A DNA stretch of 64,000 nt from Jiangellales bacterium. GTDB taxonomy: Bacteria > Actinomycetota > Actinomycetes > Jiangellales > Jiangellaceae. The stretch lies in the NCBI GenBank assembly GCA_030447955.1, contig JAUJNY010000003.1, positions 235,384 through 299,383 of the forward strand, in the 5' to 3' direction. A program made the translations under genes and the position numbers. Positions 19,533-28,921 of the stretch are shown in pieces. The notes under the pieces were generated by a model. That model was not told where the DNA came from and made no database searches. It worked only from the letters and a program-made list of their open reading frames with translations. Every line of letters begins with the position of its first letter. Position 1 is the stretch's first letter.

Positions 19533-19846
19533 CCCCCTCGGTGACCTGCATCGTCGGAGGTCAGAGGCATGATCGCCAGGCTCGCAAGTTCCCGGCGAGT
19601 GACCGTGATGACCCGCCTCGTGCCCTTGTTTGCCGCCGCTTAGGGCACAACTAGGGCACGACCCGCGATCTTGGTCACGGTCACCGGTCAAAAGGGACTC
19701 GCCGAATGGCCGGCGGGCGAGCTGGCGGAGAATGACGTGCTGGCCGGCTATCGCGTCCGTGCGGCCGGTCTCGAGGTGCACGCGGCGTGAGCAGGGCGGA
19801 GATCGGCAGCCGTCGGGCGTAGGTGCCGGCGCGAGCAACGTCGAGC
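19533..19846. other. Gene-free stretch between tRNA-Gly and the DUF3631 remnant
   Basis: No credible gene is visible on either strand. A tandem AGGGCACAACTAGGGCACGA near 19644-19663 and short decayed-looking frames suggest the edge of a former integrated element. I find no integrase and no second copy of the tRNA 3' end. Confidence 0.4.
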
Positions 19847-20740
19847 GTGGACGGGTGGCTGGGCGAGTCTGGCGCTGAGCTGCTGGACGAGTTGCAGGCG
19901 GCATTGACCCGCTACCTGGTGCTGCCGACGCCTGAGGGCACCGACGCGGTGACGTTGTGGATCGTTGCCTCGCACGGGCAGCCGGCGTGGCAGCACGCGC
20001 CACGATTGGCGGTGCAGTCGACGGCCGCGCGAGACCGGCGATCCGCTGCGCCGGGCCCAGCCAGACCCCGACCGCGTTTCGCCACGTTCGCCATGGCGGC
20101 GTTGGCCGGCATCGGCGACTGCCTGCCGGACACGGTGACCGACCGGGCCATCACCATTCGGATGCGCCGCCGCGCCCCTGGCGAGCAGGTGGCGCAGTAC
20201 CGGCACCGCCGCGACGCGCTACCGCTGCACGGGGCTGCGTGACCGACTCGCCTCCTGGGCGTCCGTGGGCACCTCGAGCAGTTGGAGCAGGCAGAGCCAG
20301 AGCTGCCGCTGGAAGACCTGCCGCAGACACGTGGAAACCAATGATCGTCATCGCCGACCATGCCGGGAGCGCTGGCCGGGCCGAGCCCGGACGGCGGCGC
20401 TCGCCCTGTCCGTAGAGGCCATCGACGCGGACTTCGAGGCCTCGCTAGGGGTCCGGCTGCTCGCCGACGTACGGGCGAGTTCGACGAGAACGCCATCGCC
20501 TCTGAGGAACTGGTGCGCCTGCTGCGGGGACGGCCGGAGTCTCCGTGGGGCGCGTTCGAGTTCGACCAGCGCAGCCTCGCCCGCCGGCTGCGTCCCTACG
20601 GTTTGCGACCCGACCGGATCCATCTCCCCGATGGCAAGCAGGCCCGTGGCTACCGCTTGGAGGACTTCGCCGACGCCTTCGCCCGCTACCTGCCGCCGCC
20701 GCAGGGCGACGGGGACAAGGTGCCGTCTAAGGCACCGTCA
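19847..20740 (+). pseudogene. Decayed DUF3631 protein of an integrative element
   Basis: Several frames together rebuild a DUF3631 protein, a family of P-loop proteins common in actinobacterial integrative elements and phages. Recognisable blocks are LLDELQAALTRYLVLPTPE, TDAVTLWIVASHGQPAWQH, FAMAALAGIGDCLPDTV, DRAITIRMRRRAPGEQV, ASLGVRLLADV, FDQRSLARRLRPYGLRPD and ARGYRLEDFADAFARYL. The middle, including the Walker A region, is missing after APRLAVQST. At least three frame changes occur between about 20240 and 20490. The position next to tRNA-Gly fits an element inserted at the tRNA that has since been lost. Confidence 0.8.
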
Positions 20741-20962
20741 CGAGCCGTCACACCGTCATCGGCCCAGGTCAACCGGGTGACGAACATCGACCCCATACCG
20801 GTTACGACCGTCATCTCCGGCCACACCGTCACCGGGCTGACCAGGGGCGATGATCTTCCACAACGTCGAATCCAGAGAGTGACCCGCCCGGGCGGAGCCG
20901 GTGAGGTTAGTGTGGGTGAACCGGCTGTGGAGCTGCCGCAAGCCGTTGTGCCCGAAGGTCGC

Positions 20963-22318
20963 CTAGCCAAACGCTCGGGGAACATGACCAAGCGGCCCAT
21001 GTGCCGCAGTCCACGAAGGCGAGGCCGTCCGATTCTGCCGCGCGGACCGCACCCGTACGGCGCTCGCGACAATGTCCACAATGACCAGGTCCGACGTGTC
21101 GCTCGTCGGAACTATCTCGGTCAGTTGGTATAGCTCGTGGCGCTCGGGGTGCCACGCGAAAACCCTCTCGATGCGCCGGTGGGAGCCGGTTGCGTGGAAT
21201 ATCAAGTAATCGTCGTTTAGCCACGCCAACCAAAACCATGGATCGCGTCCGTTGCGTTCGGTCAGGACTGCTTGTGGTTCTAGGTCGCGGCTGGTGACAA
21301 TGAGCCCGGGAGAGCCAGTAGTCGTGCCGTCGGTCTGCACTTTCGGGGTGGCGAACGCGATCCGGTTCGCGGCTAGCGCCACCGGTTCCCACTGGTTACC
21401 GGGCAGCGGGAAGGGTACGGCTGTCTCCGCCACCTTCCTCAGCACCGGCGAGTAGGTTACCAAGAGGCCCGGCCCGTCTTCCATCTTTGCCGGGCGATTT
21501 ACTGTCACAGCGGATCCGTCCCGCTGGTAAGTGAGGTTGCGCAGCTGAGGGGAGAACGACGGATTGACATGCCTGGTTTCGCCGGTTACGACATCGACGA
21601 CAGCTCGCCGATCGTGACCGCGTTGCTTCCAGTCGAACGCAAGCGTCGTGGCGCTCGTCCATTGCGGGTTCACAGTGGTCCGGCGTCCGTCGTCGGGGGA
21701 GTAGAAGGTGTACTTCGCGGTGCTGAGATCCATCACCGCTACCGGCCCCCACCTCGATCCCAAGGTGGCCGGCGGGTCCACCGACGTGGGGAAGGCCCAG
21801 TAACGTCCGTTCGGAGATAGCGAACCGGACCAAGTCGTGTCCGGGCCCGCCCAGGTCGTGGGGTCAAGACCTAACTCGCTCATCACCAGTGAGCGCCACC
21901 GACCATCCGCGCCGTAGAAGTAAGTCACCTGATCGTGCCAACCTGTGACGCGGTCATACGGCAGCCAACGAAGAACCTGCACGACCGCACGGCCCGGTGG
22001 ATCCGCCAACAGGGAGGTCATCCGGCCCGAAGGCGGGAACTCCATGCGCTTCGGCAGGTTCGAATCGAGCAGCGGATGCCTAGCGTCAACGCTCAAGTCG
22101 AACGTCTGCACCAACGAAGCGTCCAAGCCCTTAGCCTGCGTCGGCGGTGGCGTGCGTGCGTGTCCGGGCCGACTGCCCTCTCCGCCGCCTGTCGAGCGGG
22201 CTGCGTTGGAGACCTGCTCTTGGGGACTCCCACCGCTGCACCCAGTCCCGGCCAGGACGCCTACAGCAAGTACCAGAGCCAAGGCGTGCCTCGCCCGACG
22301 CCGTCGATCGATCAGCAT
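20963..22318 (-). CDS. Lipoprotein with a beta-propeller-like domain
   Basis: From ATG 22318 the product is 451 residues. The signal peptide ends in the lipobox LAGTGC near residue 25, so it should be anchored to the outer face of the membrane. The mature part has repeated strand units such as GSLSPNGRYWAFPTS, LAFDWKQRGHDRRAVVDVVTGETRHV and LTYQRDGSAVTV, as in TolB/WD40-type propellers. No enzyme motif is seen. The start is an upstream neighbour of a broken FtsX permease on the same strand. The last 30 residues are low in pattern and may be altered. Confidence 0.7.
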   Translation of the reverse strand: MLIDRRRRARHALALVLAVGVLAGTGCSGGSPQEQVSNAARSTGGGEGSRPGHARTPPPTQAKGLDASLVQTFDLSVDARHPLLDSNLPKRMEFPPSGRMTSLLADPPGRAVVQVLRWLPYDRVTGWHDQVTYFYGADGRWRSLVMSELGLDPTTWAGPDTTWSGSLSPNGRYWAFPTSVDPPATLGSRWGPVAVMDLSTAKYTFYSPDDGRRTTVNPQWTSATTLAFDWKQRGHDRRAVVDVVTGETRHVNPSFSPQLRNLTYQRDGSAVTVNRPAKMEDGPGLLVTYSPVLRKVAETAVPFPLPGNQWEPVALAANRIAFATPKVQTDGTTTGSPGLIVTSRDLEPQAVLTERNGRDPWFWLAWLNDDYLIFHATGSHRRIERVFAWHPERHELYQLTEIVPTSDTSDLVIVDIVASAVRVRSARQNRTASPSWTAAHGPLGHVPRAFG

Positions 22319-22486
22319 CTCGCGTTGCGATCGCCTAGTCGACCGTTCCTGACACTTCCAGCAACGGTGCCCGGTCCGGACGCGGCTGTCATCCAAACGA
22401 CCATACTCGTCGCTGTACGCGATTGTCGTGGTGCGAAGGAACAGTCCTTGTTGACCGAGAGTACTTCCTCACGCCCGGGGGGCTGT

Positions 22487-23290
22487 TCATGCCCGCAGTG
22501 CTTCTACGGGCTGGACTGCGGCGGCCTTCGCAGCGGGATAGCAGCCGGCGACGGCGCCGATGAGGGCGCCGGCGACGGCGCCCAGTGGGATTGCGGCCGC
22601 CCAGATCGTGAGTGGCCATCCTCGGGCGGCAGCGATCGCCAGCGCTGATCCTTGCCCGATAGCTGCCCCGATGAGCCCTCCGGTGCAACCGGTGAGCATC
22701 GCCTCGGCGATCACTTGACCGACGGTTGCGAGCCTTCCAGCGCCAAGTGCCCGGCGCAGCCCGATATCGCTGCGCCGCTCAATAACGGCCATAAGGGTCG
22801 TGTTTCCGATGGCTAGCGCCCCCACGGCGACGGTTATCGCTCCGAGAGCAATCAACAGGTTACGCACGTCGGAGGTGATGGCTGTACGGAGCCGCTGCGG
22901 TTCCGGTGGCAACTTGACGACCAGAGAGTCGACCGCTTCGGGTCGCAAGAGTAAAGGGGCAGCCTGCGCGACGGCGGCCATCGCACCCTCGCGGACGTGG
23001 AGCACCACCTCTTCCGGCCCGAACCGCTGGACATTGGCTGTTGTCGACAGCGTCCGCGGACTCGGAACAAGGATCGACAGTAGGGCCTCGGCCGAGGCAG
23101 GGTCACTCGTGGAGACGGTGCCGACAACCATTAGCGGGGTCTCGTCTACGAACACAACGTTTCGGCCGAATTCAAGGTTGAGCCCGAGCGATTGGTAGTG
23201 GGTCAGTTTGCCTGAGCCGAGGTGTCGATCAGTCCAGCAACCTGGTCCGTGGGGTCCTCGACGGTGGACGCGGCGAGGCGCGTTGGAGGC
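22487..23290 (-). pseudogene. MacB/FtsX-type ABC permease, truncated and frameshifted
   Basis: The clear part (23155 to 22487) encodes the periplasmic end and the last three membrane segments of a MacB/FtsX permease, including NTTLMAVIERRSDIGLRRALGA, the conserved hydrophobic blocks and the ending AAAVQPVEALRA. Upstream the homology continues out of frame: LIDTSAQAN is followed by a stop, and THYQSLGLNLEFGRN appears in the next frame, so a one-base change lies near 23205. Further upstream another frame gives TQASN. The first membrane segment and the partner ATPase are absent. It is a dead gene, probably the partner of an efflux or export system. Confidence 0.75.
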
Positions 23291-23390
23291 TTGCGTGACC
23301 GGTCAGCATGACTGGCCTAGCTGTCCTGGTCTACTGCTAAGAAGGACCAGTCGGGGCATGTTCCGCGAAGGAACGGCAGGATTTCGGCCC

Positions 23391-23398
23391 AGTTATCG
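23391..23398. repeat. Left target-site duplication of the ISL3 element
   Basis: The octamer AGTTATCG lies directly against the left IS end and recurs at 24826-24833 directly against the right end. Eight bases is the expected duplication for ISL3. Confidence 0.95.
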
Positions 23399-24825
23399 GG
23401 CTCTACGCAGCCAACCTTGGTAACCGGCCTCTTAGTGGTGTCGGTCGGTGAGTGTGCCAGTCGACGCCGCAGTGCAGCAGGAGGCGGAGGCGGTAGTTGT
23501 CGAAGTTGCGGAACCCGTGACCGATCCGCTTGATCTTCTTGATGAGTAGGTTGACCGCTTCGGTGCGTGCGTTGGAGACCCCGCCGGTGTCGAAGTAGGC
23601 GAGCAGCTCGGTGCGCCAGGAGTCGATGGTGCGGGCGAGGCGGTGCAGCTCGGGGACGTTGCTGTCGGCGCAGTGGACCAGCCAGTGGTGCAGCCGGCGT
23701 TGGGCCTCAGCGCGAGACTTCGCCCGGTAGAGCAGCCGGAGGTCTTGGGCGGCGATCCAGGTTGCGGCGATCTGCCCGTCCTGGTCGCCGGCGTCCAGAC
23801 CGGCCAGCAGCCGTGTCCAGGCTGGCTGGGACAGGTGATCGGCCCCGCGGCGCAGTACCCGCCGGATCCGGTACAGCGGGTCGTCACGTCGGCCGCGGTG
23901 CCCGGTGGTGTCTTGTTGGACCCGGCGGCGCACGTCGTCCACGGCGGCGAACCCCAGCCGGGTGACGTGGAAGGCGTCCAGCACCCGGATGGCGTGCGGG
24001 AGGCTGGTGCTCAGCGCGGTGGCGTAACCACGGAAGGGGTCCAGCGCCGCCACCTGCACCGCTTGGCGCCACTGTTCGGGCTGGGTGTTCACCCAGCTGG
24101 TGAGTGCTTTGCCGCTGCGACCTGGGACGACGTCGAGCAGCCGGGAGGTGCCCACGTCGACCACTCCGGTGACGAACTGCGTGTTCCGAGTGGCGTTCGC
24201 GGCCAGGAATGCGGTCTCGTCCACCCCGAGCGCCTCCACTCCGACCAGCCGGGCCGGGCCGTCGACCAGCGGAGTGCCGTACTCGCGGACCGCGGCCATC
24301 GCGGTGGCCCACCCGACCCCGAAGTCCGCCGCGACTTGGGCGACGCAATGGCCGTCTTGACCGACCCGGCGGCACGCCTCGGCCCGGGCCCGTTCGGTCC
24401 ACGACGCCCGCGCCCGGATCGCCGGCGACGTCTCAGTCCAGGTGGAGACCGAACACAGGTGCTCCCTGCACCGCCACACCCGCTTGACCCACACCAACGT
24501 CACTGGTCGACCGCCCGCTGGAAGGTCACGCACCCACGTCGGACGCCGATCATGAAGCCGCGCTTGAACGCCACAGCCACGACAGAACGCCTCGTTCTGG
24601 GTGGTCTCAATCGCCTGCTCAACCTCACCGGCGTACTCCGACACAGCGAGTAGAACGAACCCGTCCAACCCGAGCATCGCCGTCGCCGCGCTACCGTCTC
24701 CCTGCACCTGGGGCCTCCCTCGACTCGTGTCCAGACACCACGAATCGTGAGGCCCCAGGCCCGTTCCCAAGCTCAGGTCGAAGCTCGTGTCACCCCGCCG
24801 CTACCACGCTTAATTGCGAAGAGCC
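23399..24825 (-). mobile_element. ISL3-family insertion sequence, 1427 bp, complete
   Basis: The ends are inverted repeats: GGCTCTACGCAGCCAACC on the left and GGCTCTTCGCAATTAAGC read inward from the right, with TGGTA shared a little further in. An 8-bp direct duplication AGTTATCG flanks it. It carries one transposase gene. Complete ends and an intact duplication indicate recent movement. Confidence 0.95.
23403..24677 (-). CDS. ISL3-family transposase
   Basis: The 424-residue transposase starts at ATG 24677; a frame extending to 24770 also exists. The N-terminal zinc-ribbon FCRGCG with later cysteines (WRCREHLC), the helix-turn-helix region (VAQVAADFGVGWATAMAAV) and the DDE catalytic core are visible: GVDETAF (Asp), ALDPFRGYATAL (Asp) and SNARTEAVNLLIKKIKRIGHGF (Glu). 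The stop codon lies inside the left inverted repeat. Nothing in it looks damaged, so it may be active. Confidence 0.93.
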   Translation of the reverse strand: MLGLDGFVLLAVSEYAGEVEQAIETTQNEAFCRGCGVQARLHDRRPTWVRDLPAGGRPVTLVWVKRVWRCREHLCSVSTWTETSPAIRARASWTERARAEACRRVGQDGHCVAQVAADFGVGWATAMAAVREYGTPLVDGPARLVGVEALGVDETAFLAANATRNTQFVTGVVDVGTSRLLDVVPGRSGKALTSWVNTQPEQWRQAVQVAALDPFRGYATALSTSLPHAIRVLDAFHVTRLGFAAVDDVRRRVQQDTTGHRGRRDDPLYRIRRVLRRGADHLSQPAWTRLLAGLDAGDQDGQIAATWIAAQDLRLLYRAKSRAEAQRRLHHWLVHCADSNVPELHRLARTIDSWRTELLAYFDTGGVSNARTEAVNLLIKKIKRIGHGFRNFDNYRLRLLLHCGVDWHTHRPTPLRGRLPRLAA

Positions 24826-24833
24826 AGTTATCG
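24826..24833. repeat. Right target-site duplication of the ISL3 element
   Basis: AGTTATCG, identical to 23391-23398, directly follows the right terminal inverted repeat and continues into the interrupted gene. Confidence 0.95.
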
Positions 24834-25419
24834 AGGCTCTGCTCATGGGCCGGTCGCAGACTGACCTGCCCCTCAGCCGATACGTCGTAGCCCCACCGAA
24901 TCGAGCAGATCGGTCGGACAACCCTGGCCATCAGGAGGTCCGGTGTAACCGTCAGGAACGAATCAGCACGCCAGGCAACGGGCCGCGAGGTTGTTCCAGG
25001 TGCGTCGAAGAGACTGGGGCAAGGGCCCCACGACATAAATGGGTGCCCAGCGCCTCGCATATTCGGTGGCACATCAAGTCCGGGCGCGCAAGCTCGTTGT
25101 TGTAAGAGGCTTGGATTATTTGGATCCAGCCCATGTTGCGGAAGTAGCCGGCGGCCTCATATTCGACTGCCGCCTCTAGAACAGGAAAACCGGTCGCCAT
25201 GTCTGCGGGCGGGGTGACGAATCCCAGGCGGTCGTACCCCCAATGCGCAGGGTCTTGGTTCGCCTCATACCTGACGCGAACGCGACCGTCACGGTCGTGG
25301 ACGCGAAACGGCACCTCGAAGGCGCACTCGTTCACCAGGGGAGAGTACCGCAGGGGCGTCCGGCCCAGTCACGCCGACTTCGGCCTGGCTGCGTGGGTAG
25401 GGGGCTATTTGACGGCTCA

Positions 25420-25995
25420 TCCGACCACGTGCGGGTGGCCTGTCGGCTGCCAGCCGAGAGACTACAGGCGTAGAAATTTCGTCGGGTTGCTCCGAGAGTG
25501 TCACGCTGCGGGCCGCATGGCGAACCGGGTGCAGCTGACCACAGATGGGCTGAAGGTCTACCTGACCGCCGTCGATGGTGCGTTCGGGTTCGACGTGGAC
25601 GCCCAGCTCGTCAAGCTCGACGGCAGCGAGCCCACCGGCCCCCAGACCCGCTACAGCCCCGTCCCTTGCATCGGCGCGGAGGTCAAGAAGGTCTCCGGCG
25701 CTCCGGACCCGCGGCACATCTCAACCAGTCATGTCGAGCGACAGAACCTCACCACGCGGATGGGTGGGGAGGCGCCGGTCCAACCCGGCTGACCAACGCG
25801 TTCTCCAAGAAGGTGGACAACCTCATGACCGCCGTCTCCCTGCACTTCATGCACTACAACTTCGCACGGCCGCACATGACGCTGACGAAGAAGAACGGCC
25901 GTCCGACTACCCCGGCGACGGCCGCTGGCATTGCGGACCACGTCTGGATGCTGACCGACATCGCCGCGCTGCTCGACCGGCCTCAGTCAAACTGA
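25420..25995 (+). pseudogene. IS1-like transposase remnant (C-terminal DDE part)
   Basis: The frame to about 25765 reads NRVQLTTDGLKVYLTAVDGAFG, TRYSPVPCIGAE and HISTSHVERQNLTTRMG. After a frame change it continues LTNAFSKKVDNLMTAVSLHFMHYNF and ADHVWMLTDIAALLD. These are the conserved C-terminal blocks of an IS1-type transposase. The N-terminal DNA-binding part and first catalytic segment are missing and no ends were found, so this is an immobile fossil. Confidence 0.75.
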
Positions 25996-26112
25996 CCCAC
26001 TACCCGCTCGGCGGCGGCGGTCGCGGGTGACGACATTTCAGCCGGCATCCATGCCTGCCGGAGGCCCGGCAGGCAGCTGTAGCTCAAGACGGGCGTTGCT
26101 GGGAGACTCCAC

Positions 26113-26433
26113 GTGATGCGCGAGGTAGGCCCTGCGTTTCCACTCCGAAGCCTGTGGGGATTCCACATGCTGATCGTGGTGGCGCTTACGGCCGTGCTCG
26201 TGGTGGCCATCGCAACCACCCCTCCGGACAGCGGAGCCAACATCGGGGCTGGGCTCATCGGCGTTGCCCTGTTGGCACTGGGGCTGCCCTGGTCCCTGCC
26301 TGTCCTGCTAGAGCCGTACCGGTTCGACGGTCTTAGCGACGCAACGCACTTTGTGATCGCCTTTGGACCCGCCTTCCTCAACGTGGCTCTGCACGCCGCC
26401 GTGCTTGTCTGCGCTGGGCGCCGCGATGAGTAG
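26113..26433 (+). CDS. Small hypothetical membrane protein
   Basis: The 106-residue frame (GTG 26113 or ATG 26116) has three hydrophobic segments: LIVVALTAVLVVAIATT, GLIGVALLALGLPWSLPVLL and FGPAFLNVALHAAVLVCA. The pattern is that of a small integral membrane protein. No family is recognised and no strong ribosome binding site is seen. It stands alone in the accessory zone. Confidence 0.5.
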   Translation: MMREVGPAFPLRSLWGFHMLIVVALTAVLVVAIATTPPDSGANIGAGLIGVALLALGLPWSLPVLLEPYRFDGLSDATHFVIAFGPAFLNVALHAAVLVCAGRRDE

Positions 26434-26732
26434 CGAGATCACCCACTGTTGCGAGCAGGTCTTGTACCGCCAGGTGTCTGGGGCCTCATCTACGGGCACC
26501 TGCGTGGACGCGTCCCCCACCCTGGCCCGCATGACCTCATGGCCGTCAGCGTCTCGGCTGCCCTGCGGTGGCTCAAGGTGCTCACGTCCATGCACACCAT
26601 GGCCGTCCGGGACGGCCAGGCAGAGGACACCAACCCAGCCAACTTCTCAGGGCTTCAACCTCTCAGAGTTGACGTGCTGGAGGTACCGCGTGCGGCTGGC
26701 ATGAGCGGCTTACCGGGCTAGCAACCACAGGT
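26434..26732. other. Region without a recognisable gene
   Basis: Short frames exist on the plus strand, but none has a ribosome binding site, a recognisable domain or a sensible composition. It is probably non-coding or decayed. Confidence 0.4.
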
Positions 26733-27407
26733 TCACCTGGCGCAGCCCCGCCGATTATGGGGTAGTGGCTCGCACGGAAGTATGACCGCCATTGTCGGCC
26801 CGGGCCTCGGCCCGTCGATGCCGACGAAGCCGTCAACCACCCGCGTGCCTCGTGGACAAGGCTCCGTGAACCCCTTCATCTCGGACTTGGCAGATGCTGC
26901 CGTCTGCGAGACACGCGGTTCTCGACAGAGTGTCAAGTCCGTGCGGTACAGCACGCCGGGACCGATCGACCCTCGACTACGAGGCTCCATGCCCGTGCTC
27001 CCGGTGCCCAAGGCGCAGTTCCGCCGATTATGGGCTGGTGGATCGCACCGAGCTATGAGCGCCATTGTCGGCCCCGGCCTGCTATTCCTGGTGTCCGGTG
27101 GTGGCCAGCCGACGGAGCCCTCAGACCACCTCGTGCCTGGTGGGCACAAGGCGGCTCGCGGCGCTAGGCACACTGTCCGGTCCCTGGGGTACAGCACGTT
27201 GGGACCGGTGGACCCTCGCCCGCTTGGTCCCCCGGTGTCCGTGCTCTTGCCGCCATCCCTGTAGGTGTAGCCCTCAGACTCCTTGACCGTGGGGTACAGC
27301 CCCCCGTCGCTAACTGGTCCCACAGGCCCGGGTTGGTCCGATGAGCAACCGGCAAGCGAGACCGACAGCGCGACCAACAGACCTACGGTCCTGACTGGGT
27401 TGGACAT
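26733..27407 (-). CDS. Lipoprotein with an internal duplication
   Basis: From ATG 27407 the 224-residue product has a short signal peptide and the lipobox LAGC at about residue 20. The mature protein contains two copies of one module of roughly 70 residues. Each copy contains G-(S/T)-x-GPxVLY, a Cys after a Thr-Val/Leu pair, CPxGTR, RPGPTMA and HNRRxCA, so the cysteines are kept in both. The family is unknown to me. Its signal region and the DNA upstream recur in inverted orientation at 29540-29706. Confidence 0.7.
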   Translation of the reverse strand: MSNPVRTVGLLVALSVSLAGCSSDQPGPVGPVSDGGLYPTVKESEGYTYRDGGKSTDTGGPSGRGSTGPNVLYPRDRTVCLAPRAALCPPGTRWSEGSVGWPPPDTRNSRPGPTMALIARCDPPAHNRRNCALGTGSTGMEPRSRGSIGPGVLYRTDLTLCREPRVSQTAASAKSEMKGFTEPCPRGTRVVDGFVGIDGPRPGPTMAVILPCEPLPHNRRGCAR

Positions 27408-27540
27408 ACCGCTGAGACGCCGCACCGACTCCGATGGGTTCCATGCCGAGGGTTCCTCTCCCGGCTGTCAGCGTCCTGCCCAACACTCTCACGGCGACAA
27501 CGGGGCAGCCCCACGACACATCCATGACACGAGAGCCCTG
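27408..27540 (-). repeat. Inverted duplicate of a lipoprotein upstream region, copy 1
   Basis: Read on the minus strand, this segment shares blocks with 29530-29604 on the plus strand: GGATGTGTC, CGTGAGAGT, GGCAGGAC and AGCCGGGAG appear in the same order before the start codon. The similarity continues into the signal peptide codons. The shared part may contain the promoter. Confidence 0.65.
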
Positions 27541-27664
27541 AACTAGCCCGGAACGTCGGGCCAGATCAGGGGCTCTCTGTAACCCAGCCACCACACCACG
27601 CCGTCCCCGGGCTTGCGAACCAGCGTGATCGTCCTCAGGTGATCGACGGCGCGCAGATCTCTTC

Positions 27665-28921
27665 CTAGTCAGGCCGGTTGTCTGACTGTTCGCAGGTGAG
27701 AGGAAGCAGCTCTCGGATGAATCTCTCGACGCCCGGTAGCCGGCTGTGAGTCGCCGCTGCATGAGGCAAGAGAGACACGTGGTAACGACGGTCCCTACAG
27801 GAGAACTTCACGAAGGGCCCGCTTACGCCGCGTATGACAAGGCCCGTGGTCCTACCTAGATCGATCCGCCGGACGAACTGTCCCGGTGTGCTTTTTGCTT
27901 GGGTACTGGTCTCGTACACCGTCACGTAGTCGCCTCTCCAGCTACCGCCGACGCGTGCGGCTCGAAACTCGTGCTGAACGACACCGACGTCAACGGCGCC
28001 CAGGCGGCGGAACGTGGCGATCAGGCGTCTCTCCCAAAAGGTGTCTCTTGGCCCAACAGTTGAATCCGGCGTCGGCCCTGTCAAAACGGGCGGCTCAGTC
28101 TTGAGCGTCGTGGTTGGAATACGATCCCGCACGGCCATAGCGAACCGCACAACGTCGCGTTCATCGACGTTGGGGGGCGACTCCGAAACGGAGTGCACCG
28201 TGACGACGGCCACGGTCCTTCCGGTCTTCACCAGGACGACCTGCTGGAAGCGATGCCGGCCAGACTCCTCGGCCGCATCCAGGTCGAAGATGGTCATCAT
28301 GGCGGTAACTCCCCCCTCCCTCGCATTAATGAAGCTCATCACGTCGTCTGAGGGCGGGAACACACGTCCATCGAAAACACAGGGCTCGAGCCCCCGCACC
28401 AGGTGGTCGAAGGCGTCTTCCGCGGTCGCTTCGTCTTCGAAGGCCGCGATCTGCGACGCCACGGCGTAGTCGTCGCCGGCTGCCAGGACCGCACGCTGCC
28501 AACCCAGGTCGTTCGGCACGCATCCCGCCCAGTCCACGGCCGGCGGCAGCTCGTCGACCGGGCGGAGGTCTTCATGAAGGAATTCCAGGTCGGTTGCGGT
28601 GAGAAACGCCGGCACCGTCGTGGCCGTGGTCGTCGGCGTCGTGGGTGACGGTGTCGTGGGGGACGGTGTCGTAGGTGACGAGCTAGAGGAGCCGTCCCCC
28701 ACACCGCCAGGACCCCCGCCGATCGGCACCCGACCGGTGAGGGTCGTCACGCCCAGGACGACTGCGGCGACCGAGATCGCGGCGGCCACCGCAGCTCGGC
28801 GGCCACGCTGGACCGATGCCCGCCCGATGAGCTCGAGCGAGGTCGGCGCGTGGACGCGGGAGGAGATGTCGCGGGTCAGGTCGGTGAAGGCCTTGTCGAG
28901 GTGGTGTGGGTCCTCAGGCAT
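27665..28921 (-). CDS. Sigma-factor partner: single-span membrane protein with extracellular domain
   Basis: From ATG 28921 the protein is 418 residues. Residues 1-40 (HLDKAFTDLTRDISSRV) would be cytoplasmic and one membrane span follows (AAVAAAISVAAVVLGVTTL). A linker with tandem SPTTP repeats then leads to an extracellular domain of about 300 residues with four cysteines. It overlaps the end of the upstream ECF sigma gene by eight bases. This layout is typical of the membrane regulators encoded with actinobacterial SigE-type sigma factors. An anti-sigma role is inferred from position; the ZAS zinc motif is not present. Confidence 0.7.
   Translation of the reverse strand: MPEDPHHLDKAFTDLTRDISSRVHAPTSLELIGRASVQRGRRAAVAAAISVAAVVLGVTTLTGRVPIGGGPGGVGDGSSSSSPTTPSPTTPSPTTPTTTATTVPAFLTATDLEFLHEDLRPVDELPPAVDWAGCVPNDLGWQRAVLAAGDDYAVASQIAAFEDEATAEDAFDHLVRGLEPCVFDGRVFPPSDDVMSFINAREGGVTAMMTIFDLDAAEESGRHRFQQVVLVKTGRTVAVVTVHSVSESPPNVDERDVVRFAMAVRDRIPTTTLKTEPPVLTGPTPDSTVGPRDTFWERRLIATFRRLGAVDVGVVQHEFRAARVGGSWRGDYVTVYETSTQAKSTPGQFVRRIDLGRTTGLVIRGVSGPFVKFSCRDRRYHVSLLPHAAATHSRLPGVERFIRELLPLTCEQSDNRPD

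Larger units (their letters stand above)
23317..25335 (-). pseudogene. Hypothetical protein interrupted by the ISL3 element and a frameshift
   Basis: Removing 23399-24825 and one copy of AGTTATCG joins HEQSLDNW to AEILPFLRGTCPDW and a stop at 23317, so the IS sits near the 3' end of a once continuous gene. The N-terminal part starts at GTG 25335 (NECAFEVPFRVHDRDG) and runs to about 25010. The reading frame then changes before DAPGTTSRPVAWRADSFL. The product would have been about 190 residues. I know no function. The block GFPVLEAAVEYEAAGYFRNMGW suggests a small soluble protein. Confidence 0.75.

Noticed and set aside
19533..20962. Intact integrative element at tRNA-Gly
   Set aside because: No integrase, excisionase or second attachment site was found; only a decayed DUF3631 gene is recognisable.
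25199..25419. N-terminal part of the plus-strand frame leading into the IS1-like remnant
   Set aside because: It lies antisense to the interrupted hypothetical gene and has no resemblance to a transposase N-terminus.
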